Below, in pieces: positions 32,101-37,026 of a stretch of 37,026 nt of DNA. The notes under the pieces were generated by a model, which had not been told where the DNA came from, did not search any database, and saw nothing but the letters and a program-made list of their open reading frames with translations. Where the stretch lies: NCBI GenBank assembly GCA_023133655.1, contig JAGLWB010000250.1:1-37026 (forward strand), read 5' to 3'. Within the stretch, counting starts at the first letter, position 1. Each line of letters begins with the position of its first letter. Position numbers and translations under genes: made by a program. The stretch comes from Bacteroidales bacterium (GTDB lineage Bacteria; Bacteroidota; Bacteroidia; Bacteroidales; JAGONC01).

Positions 32101-34157
32101 GGGGAGATACGACTGTTTGCCAGGGAGATCAAAATGTTTATTACTATGTAGACCCTATTCCTGAAGCCACAGATTATATCTGGACATTGCCTTATGGTGC
32201 CAGTGGCTCAAGCAATACAAATGAAATATTTGTGACATTCGACTCACCATTGGTCTGCGGATTTCTAACTGCCGCCGGAAATAACAATTGTGGCCAGGGA
32301 AACGCATCATGGCTCCAGGTATGTGTCGATCCATTGCCGGTTGTTCTCGAACAACCAACGGATACAATAATCTATGAGTTTGGAACTGCTGTAATCCGGA
32401 TACTGTCGTTACCGGACCTTAATTACCAATGGCAACTCAGCACCGATAATGGAATATCCTGGCTTAACCTTGAAGATACTGCTTATTATTACGGAAGTAA
32501 TGATCACCAGCTCTATATTATTGGTGCTGACCTTTTCATGAATGGAAATCAATACCGCTGCATTGTTTCCGGTGTTTGTGAGCCTCAGGCAGTTTCTAAC
32601 TACGCAACATTAACGGTTATACCTCCGGGATGGGATATTACAGAAACATCTGTCGTTCACAATATCTTCATCCCACTGATATCTCATCCAACCATCAACG
32701 ATGAGCCAATACCACCCTACGATTACATCGGAGTTTTTTTTGAAAATGGCGACTCACTTGTTTGCGGTGGAGCTCAACAATGGAATGGTTCCACAACAAC
32801 GATTATCTCTGCTTTCGGAGATGACCCCCAAACATCTGGAAAAGACGGGTTCAATCCGGGTGAGGGTTTTCATTGGAAAATCTACTCTCGCAGCAGGGGC
32901 AGCAGTTATGATGCCACAGCATCTTTCCTTTTTGGCCCGGATGCTTTTACTGCAAATGGTATCTCTACACTTGCCAGCCTGAAAGCCTTTGCCTACATTA
33001 ACCATGTCATCAATATACCAGAAGGTTGGAGTGGCATTTCAAGTTATGTATTACCAACAAACGACACAATAGAATATATCTTTGATTCCATTGTCGATAA
33101 CCTGATGATCGTTATGGACATGATTAACATGTACTGGCCTGAACAAGGCATCAATGACCTGGGGTATTGGGATCCCTTTAGTGGTTATAAAATAAAAGTT
33201 GAGACTCCCTGCCACATAACAATCAAAGGGCTTGATGAGGCAGGAAAAACCATTATGCTACAATACGGATGGAATCTGATTCCTGTTCTTTCAAGTAAAC
33301 CTCTTTCCACCATTCAAACCGGTGTTTTTAGTGATCTGGGTGATACATTAACCATAGTGAAGGAAATCGCCGGAACCGATGTTTACTGGCCCGATGAAGA
33401 AATCATGACACTAACACATGTTGTGCCCGGGGCAGCTTATATATTACATGTAAGCGATCATTGCTTTCTTACCTTCCCCGACCCTGGCCCGAGTCCTGAT
33501 ATGATCAGCCTTGTACCATATTCGAATCATGATGTTCCCTGGAATGAGATCACGAAAACACAAAATTCTCACATTATTTCAATTACGAAAGGTGCATTGA
33601 GTAGTGTAAAGGTAAATGACATCATTGGCGGATTCACACCGCAAAACATTTGTGCCGGTTATACAACACTTAATGATGTTTCCGGGAATCACAGCCTGGC
33701 GCTTTTTGGGCACGACCCCACCGAAGTTACCATTAATGGTTTCCTGGAAGAAGAAGAGATCCATTTACAGGTCTATCGTCCGTCCACCTGTGAAACCTTT
33801 GAAGTCGCTGCATTATTTGACACAAACTTGCCTGACCAGGGTTTCTTTAAAACGAATGGCCTGTCAAAAATTAACGCCCTCTATTTAGAACCCCTTGATA
33901 TCAGTACGCCAAAATTACACGTTGTAATAGAAGTTTATCCCAATCCTTTCTCAAATCTTCTTACTGTCTATATCCCTGATATCGATGAAAACGAAGCAGT
34001 TATAAATATTTATAACATTGATGGACAACTTATTAGAAATGAAATAATAAATTCACGTTTAAGTGAGATTCAACTGGCTTCTTTCGCAAAAGGAATATAT
34101 TTTATCCTGATTGATTATAAATCCCAGCGGCTTTATAAAAAAATCCTGAAAAAATGA
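29157..34157 (+). CDS. T9SS-secreted DUF5060/TIM-barrel glycoside hydrolase with many Ig/PKD domains
   Basis: About 1666 residues from GTG 29157; a TTG at 29139 would add six. No ATG precedes the signal peptide (KHIQKNILLLLMILLI..SFA). Numbering below uses the TTG start. A DUF5060-like beta-sandwich (about 37-150) precedes a clan GH-A-like TIM barrel (about 155-480). WELFTEAD gives the candidate acid/base Glu323 and IIGEFGLSH the candidate nucleophile Glu414. A beta-rich segment, a PKD domain (near 31316-31555), three Ig-like repeats with CxGxxxxxYxVxPxxxATxYxW (31560-32340), another Ig domain and two GWxxI/YWP modules follow. A T9SS sorting domain ends the protein (VYPNPFSNL to KKILKK). It probably cleaves an extracellular polysaccharide, substrate unknown. 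Confidence 0.82.
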   Translation: MSKQKHIQKNILLLLMILLIRGYSFALLPIFNDISVNNDTIGIYQKFEITVDLTANYINPFNFDQVNLQGHFTSPTGNQINVDGFYYQDYLFNPPDGALILNGSPIWKIRFSPNETGTWTYEVVCSDDTGTTYSATYTFVCTTSPDPGFVRNTAGKFQAFDNGEPFFAIGMNIPWNIFSNGFYVYDEWIDSLAANNANYIKIIMAPWSFEIEWNNTGLGNYTNRLDIAFWLDHVLEKATEEDIYMQLCPLIHDAVSTQSDNHWANSPYNAANGGPCPNTWDFYSNSTALYYYKRRLRYINARWGFSSHLSAWELFTEADNSGDYNNHRTEINNWLIETGQYLSSTDDNDHLISVSYAFFEHDADMWNHSIIDFTQIHRYETSSDLELSLYAATKQYLIDFPKPTIIGEFGLSHYPLEAVTLDPNGIAFHNSLWATSFSGSFGAAATWHWDQYIDSMNLYYHFAPVSSFMHSTNLLDESYSPVSVLCSSDDYLDTTIEPKFFDLFTPAPENYFTVERSGIITPRANNLSIMLYGYWYNSSRNPPHFYVDYAETGQFSLVTGDFALFSHIKIWIDGVNVLSLSGHANTTYTVNVPQGNHMIFVENTGNFYIEVDKYIFGNYAPVCRSFALQDSTSLVGWVQNRRYNWEYINANGYPPVLSGGQMQFEDLFESYYEVEWWNCSTSMLDSGSIHIADSGNLFLDVPPLLWDAAYRINYLDWQLTPEFAASQTQICTGDTIQFTDLTSGVITNWLWQFPGGIPSTSSQQHPLVIYNNQGIYNAILTVVNDFDTATITKTNYISVDTVPGLPGYITGAPQVCRGDNNITYSVSPVAGATSYQWTVPPGASGSGSSNSILISYGQQASSGFVTVKAVNDCGTGPVSSKYITVMPLVEEAGLITGNELVCQGAQDITYSVTPIPNATNYIWTLPEGALGNSTTNTITVSFEETASSGQISVAGSNYCGDGPTSFLNIVVDPLPSIAGPIWGDTTVCQGDQNVYYYVDPIPEATDYIWTLPYGASGSSNTNEIFVTFDSPLVCGFLTAAGNNNCGQGNASWLQVCVDPLPVVLEQPTDTIIYEFGTAVIRILSLPDLNYQWQLSTDNGISWLNLEDTAYYYGSNDHQLYIIGADLFMNGNQYRCIVSGVCEPQAVSNYATLTVIPPGWDITETSVVHNIFIPLISHPTINDEPIPPYDYIGVFFENGDSLVCGGAQQWNGSTTTIISAFGDDPQTSGKDGFNPGEGFHWKIYSRSRGSSYDATASFLFGPDAFTANGISTLASLKAFAYINHVINIPEGWSGISSYVLPTNDTIEYIFDSIVDNLMIVMDMINMYWPEQGINDLGYWDPFSGYKIKVETPCHITIKGLDEAGKTIMLQYGWNLIPVLSSKPLSTIQTGVFSDLGDTLTIVKEIAGTDVYWPDEEIMTLTHVVPGAAYILHVSDHCFLTFPDPGPSPDMISLVPYSNHDVPWNEITKTQNSHIISITKGALSSVKVNDIIGGFTPQNICAGYTTLNDVSGNHSLALFGHDPTEVTINGFLEEEEIHLQVYRPSTCETFEVAALFDTNLPDQGFFKTNGLSKINALYLEPLDISTPKLHVVIEVYPNPFSNLLTVYIPDIDENEAVINIYNIDGQLIRNEIINSRLSEIQLASFAKGIYFILIDYKSQRLYKKILKK

Positions 34158-34184
34158 TTTATTTTGCACTACAATCCCTAAAGA

Positions 34185-34226
34185 CAGTTGACAGTTGACA
34201 GTTGACAGTTGACGGTTGACGGTTGA
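34185..34226. repeat. Intergenic heptanucleotide tandem repeat (six units)
   Basis: Four units of CAGTTGA followed by two of CGGTTGA. It lies between the glycoside-hydrolase gene and the deiminase gene, 28 bases after the stop. The unit resembles the CAATTAN units in the sorting domain at 1230-1257. Confidence 0.85.
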
Positions 34227-34279
34227 TACCGACTATTGACTTTTGAAGCAAATAATTAAAAAATTCTGGAGCTATAATC

Positions 34280-37026
34280 ATGAAAAAAAATTCACATCAA
34301 CGTAAGGAAAACGGCGTTAAGCATATTGTACCCATATCCCTTATTATTCTTTTATCATTCATACTTTCAATCAACAACCTTGTTGCTCAGGTTGAAGATG
34401 ATGTTCCTGTATGGAAAAAAGCACATTATCTTAGCGAAGAAGAGATGCTGAATAAAGAGTGGGTTGATAGAGATTTCTACCCGACAGACCCACCGGAAGG
34501 ACCAGTTTGTAATGTGGCAGAATTTGCCCAAATGGAAGGCGTATTGGTTCGTTATCCCTTTGGCATATCCGTCTCTCTTATTGCCGAAATGTCGGAAGAT
34601 GTAATGGTAACAACCATTGTTCTGAATGCGAGTCAGGAAACTTATGTAACCAATTTATATCAGTCGGGCGGTGTGAACCTCAGTAACTGTAATTTTCTTC
34701 ATGCACCCTCCGACTCTTACTGGACACGTGATTACGGCCCATGGTATGTCATTGACGGGAATTATGAAATAGGCATCGTTAACTTCCCATATAACCGGCC
34801 CCGTCCCAGCGATAATGATATCCCTATTAAAATGGCTGAATTTCTTGATGTTACTCTTTTTGGAATGAATGTGATCCATACAGGGGGTAATTATATGACT
34901 GATGGACTTGGCAACTCATCATCCACCACACTGGTATGGGATGAGAACCCCGGAGTTTCTCATGAAGAGATTAATCAGTATTTGGAGGATTATCTCGGGA
35001 TCACTACATATCATGTTTTACCCGACCCATTGGGTGCATACATTGAACACATTGATTGCTGGGGAAAATTTCTTGATGTTAATAAAGTACTTATTGGCCA
35101 GGTCCCTGAAAATGACCCCCGTTATGATGATTTTGAATATGTGGCTGACTATTTTGCCAATCAGTTAAGTGGTTGGGGTATGCTGTATGAAGTGTATCGT
35201 GTTTTTACACCTGGCACTCCTCAACACACACCATACACAAACTCATTGATACTTAATAATAAAGTCCTTGTCCCACTTACCGGTTCACAGTGGGACGATG
35301 AGGCTATTGAGGCTTATGAAGAAGCCATGCCCGGATACGAAATTTTAGGGATTTACTCTTCAGGTGGACCAGGCTGGGCAAACACCGATGCATTGCATTG
35401 CCGGACAAAAGGCGTGGCTGACAGAGGAATGCTTTGGGTCAGGCATATGCCGTTATGGGGAAATCTATCAGAACAAGCAGATTATATTATCGAAGCTACC
35501 ATTGTCCCATTAAGCGGAGCATCTTTATATCCTGATTCTGTACTCGTTTACTACAAGGTTGATGAAGGAAGTTATGCTTCTGTACAAATGACAACACAGG
35601 ATGACACAACTTATATCGGGCTCATCCCCGGCGCTGAGCCAGGAAGCGAAATAGCTTACTATATTCATGCGGCTGACGAATCGGGCAAAAATGCTAACCA
35701 TCCTTTTATTGGCGCTCCTGATCCTCATACTTTCATGGTTATAGAAAACTATGATCCTAACATCTATATTAACCCGGATGAAATTGAGACAGGTTGCCTT
35801 TCAGGTACCACCACTACTGAAACATTTACAATTTATAATACCGGGAACCTAAACCTGGAATATACAATCGACTACTCCATCTCCGTATATGAACCATTTG
35901 ATTATGTAGTTACTGATAGTCCCGAAGGCAGTGCTTACAATTATAACACGTTTGATGAACTTGGCTGGACTGAATTCACGGTTGAAGATGAAGGTATTAT
36001 TAGTGGATGGCAAGTGAGCTTTACCTGGTCAACCACCGGATTCCCCAATATGGGTTCCTTCCGGGCAGAATCGCCTACCGGTACTGCTACACAAATAACC
36101 GGAAGCCTGAATAATGGAACATACTCGATTGCTGTTGATGCTTTTAACGAAGAAACCATGCAAGGGACCTGGAAAATATGGATTGAGGACAGTTTTGGCG
36201 ATGGCGGACATCAGGCAACAGATATTACGATTACCATAACGCGCACTTATGAGCCTGCATCATGGTTAAGTGTAAATCCGCTATCAGGAACCATTACTCC
36301 TGGAAATAATGAAGAAATTGAAGTTGTTTGTGATGCAACATTCCTTGAGGGCGGTTTGTATTTGGGAGATATTTTTGTTTACTCCAATGACCCTGATCAA
36401 CCGGAAATAACCATTCCGGTATCTTTCAATGTCGAGCCGTTGGCCGACGTTACAGTAGTGCCCGACTCACTGGTGTTTCTCGATTTTCAGCAATGTTTGG
36501 AAGGTCAGCCTGTAATGGTTTATAATTTAACCGATGCCGAAGTAACCATCAATTATATCAACCCGGATGGATGGGAATTTTTTTATTGGTATATTGATCC
36601 CTGGGTAATAACGTTACCTTATAACCTTCCTCCGGGTGACTCACTTGAACTTGTGGTGAAAATTGGTATCCCGGTCGAGTCTATGGGTGTATTATTATGT
36701 GATACCTTATTTATTGAAACCGGTGCAAGCACACATAAAGTAGCTATTAAGGTTGATTCAGACCTGGTTAGTATCGCTGATCCGAATCATTCAGCTTCAT
36801 TGAATCTAACCAATTATCCCAATCCCTTTTCAGGCTCAACAACTATTGCCTTTGAAGTGGGTGAACCATCAAAGGTCGCTTTGGAAATCTTTAACTACCA
36901 GGGACAATTGATCAATACACTGCTCAATAAAAATTTATTACAGGGTGTCCATTCCATCATCTGGAACGGCATAGATTATAATGGTGATGCTGTTTCCAGC
37001 GGAATTTATATTTACAGGCTCAGCAT
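34280..37026 (+). CDS. T9SS-secreted peptidylarginine deiminase (PPAD-like), 3' end cut by window
   Basis: The frame is open for 915 residues from ATG 34280 to the window end. A signal peptide (cut near LVA/Q, residue 36) precedes a Porphyromonas-type PAD domain (about 75-390). Active-site matches are Trp148 and Asp151 in YWTRDYGPW, Arg173 and Arg175 in YNRPRP, His257 and Asp259 in YIEHIDCWGKF, Asn321 in YTNSLIL and Cys374 in ALHCRTKG. The spacing agrees with PPAD residues W127, D130, R152, R154, H236 and D238 at a constant offset of 21. Beyond lie an Ig-like region, a P-domain-like beta-sandwich (about 525-655), an ASH-like domain (about 655-715) and a T9SS sorting domain with FlgD-like ending, missing only its last residues. 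It should convert peptide arginine to citrulline outside the cell; a C-terminal arginine preference is suggested by the Arg pair. Confidence 0.88.
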   Translation, partial: MKKNSHQRKENGVKHIVPISLIILLSFILSINNLVAQVEDDVPVWKKAHYLSEEEMLNKEWVDRDFYPTDPPEGPVCNVAEFAQMEGVLVRYPFGISVSLIAEMSEDVMVTTIVLNASQETYVTNLYQSGGVNLSNCNFLHAPSDSYWTRDYGPWYVIDGNYEIGIVNFPYNRPRPSDNDIPIKMAEFLDVTLFGMNVIHTGGNYMTDGLGNSSSTTLVWDENPGVSHEEINQYLEDYLGITTYHVLPDPLGAYIEHIDCWGKFLDVNKVLIGQVPENDPRYDDFEYVADYFANQLSGWGMLYEVYRVFTPGTPQHTPYTNSLILNNKVLVPLTGSQWDDEAIEAYEEAMPGYEILGIYSSGGPGWANTDALHCRTKGVADRGMLWVRHMPLWGNLSEQADYIIEATIVPLSGASLYPDSVLVYYKVDEGSYASVQMTTQDDTTYIGLIPGAEPGSEIAYYIHAADESGKNANHPFIGAPDPHTFMVIENYDPNIYINPDEIETGCLSGTTTTETFTIYNTGNLNLEYTIDYSISVYEPFDYVVTDSPEGSAYNYNTFDELGWTEFTVEDEGIISGWQVSFTWSTTGFPNMGSFRAESPTGTATQITGSLNNGTYSIAVDAFNEETMQGTWKIWIEDSFGDGGHQATDITITITRTYEPASWLSVNPLSGTITPGNNEEIEVVCDATFLEGGLYLGDIFVYSNDPDQPEITIPVSFNVEPLADVTVVPDSLVFLDFQQCLEGQPVMVYNLTDAEVTINYINPDGWEFFYWYIDPWVITLPYNLPPGDSLELVVKIGIPVESMGVLLCDTLFIETGASTHKVAIKVDSDLVSIADPNHSASLNLTNYPNPFSGSTTIAFEVGEPSKVALEIFNYQGQLINTLLNKNLLQGVHSIIWNGIDYNGDAVSSGIYIYRLS

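Noticed and set aside
34280-35450. Agmatine deiminase (cytoplasmic polyamine enzyme) as the function
   Set aside because: The signal peptide, T9SS sorting domain and the PPAD-type Arg pair argue for a secreted peptidylarginine deiminase.

Overview
The window looks like chromosomal DNA from a Bacteroidota bacterium, probably an environmental or gut Bacteroidales/Marinilabiliales-type organism. Three things point there. Eight proteins carry an N-terminal signal peptide plus a C-terminal type A sorting domain of the type IX secretion system (T9SS). Several genes are preceded by the Bacteroidota -7 promoter element TAnnTTTG. The DNA is AT-rich by eye, with Bacteroidota-style dispersed repeats. 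No rRNA, tRNA, CRISPR array or intact transposase was found.

Region 1 (1-17255) is a T9SS cargo cluster, all on the + strand. It opens with three tandem paralogues of a very large secreted papain-like (C1) cysteine peptidase; the first is cut by the window start. They share a catalytic domain, a jelly-roll-like domain and a split Ig domain, but end in different modules (CARDB, MAM-like, PKD/Ig repeats, a ThuA-like domain). Next come an intergenic cluster of palindromic repeats, an AlgX/AlgJ-like SGNH protein, a seven-repeat FG-GAP/VCBS propeller protein and a subtilisin-like (S8) peptidase.

Region 2 (17256-28982) is accessory in character: more AT-rich, with long gene-poor gaps, repeat pairs and vestiges of mobile elements. 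It holds a membrane-anchored HIRAN protein, a CHAT (caspase-like) protein, a TIKI/TraB-like secreted protein, a small T9SS protein, a Fic protein whose motif His is Gln, a higBA toxin-antitoxin pair, a beta-lactamase-fold protein lacking the SxxK serine, a retropepsin-like aspartic protease, and an ECF sigma factor overlapping a membrane protein (candidate anti-sigma) on the - strand. A 170/222-bp direct repeat brackets two of these genes and makes a cassette-like 2.6-kb unit.

Region 3 (29134-37026) returns to T9SS cargo. It has a 1.67-kresidue DUF5060/glycoside-hydrolase multidomain protein, then a protein truncated by the window end that matches Porphyromonas-type peptidylarginine deiminase (PPAD) at every active-site position I can recall.

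The cargo genes together suggest extracellular degradation and modification of proteins (papain-like and subtilisin-like peptidases, arginine deimination) and of polysaccharide. No T9SS machinery gene is present here. The most noteworthy items are the PPAD-like enzyme outside a recognised Porphyromonas context, a perfectly symmetric four-half-site operator in front of the Fic gene, heptanucleotide tandem repeats that sit inside T9SS sorting domains as well as between genes, and the CHAT and HIRAN genes in the accessory island. I do not see a complete multi-gene system that I can name as new.
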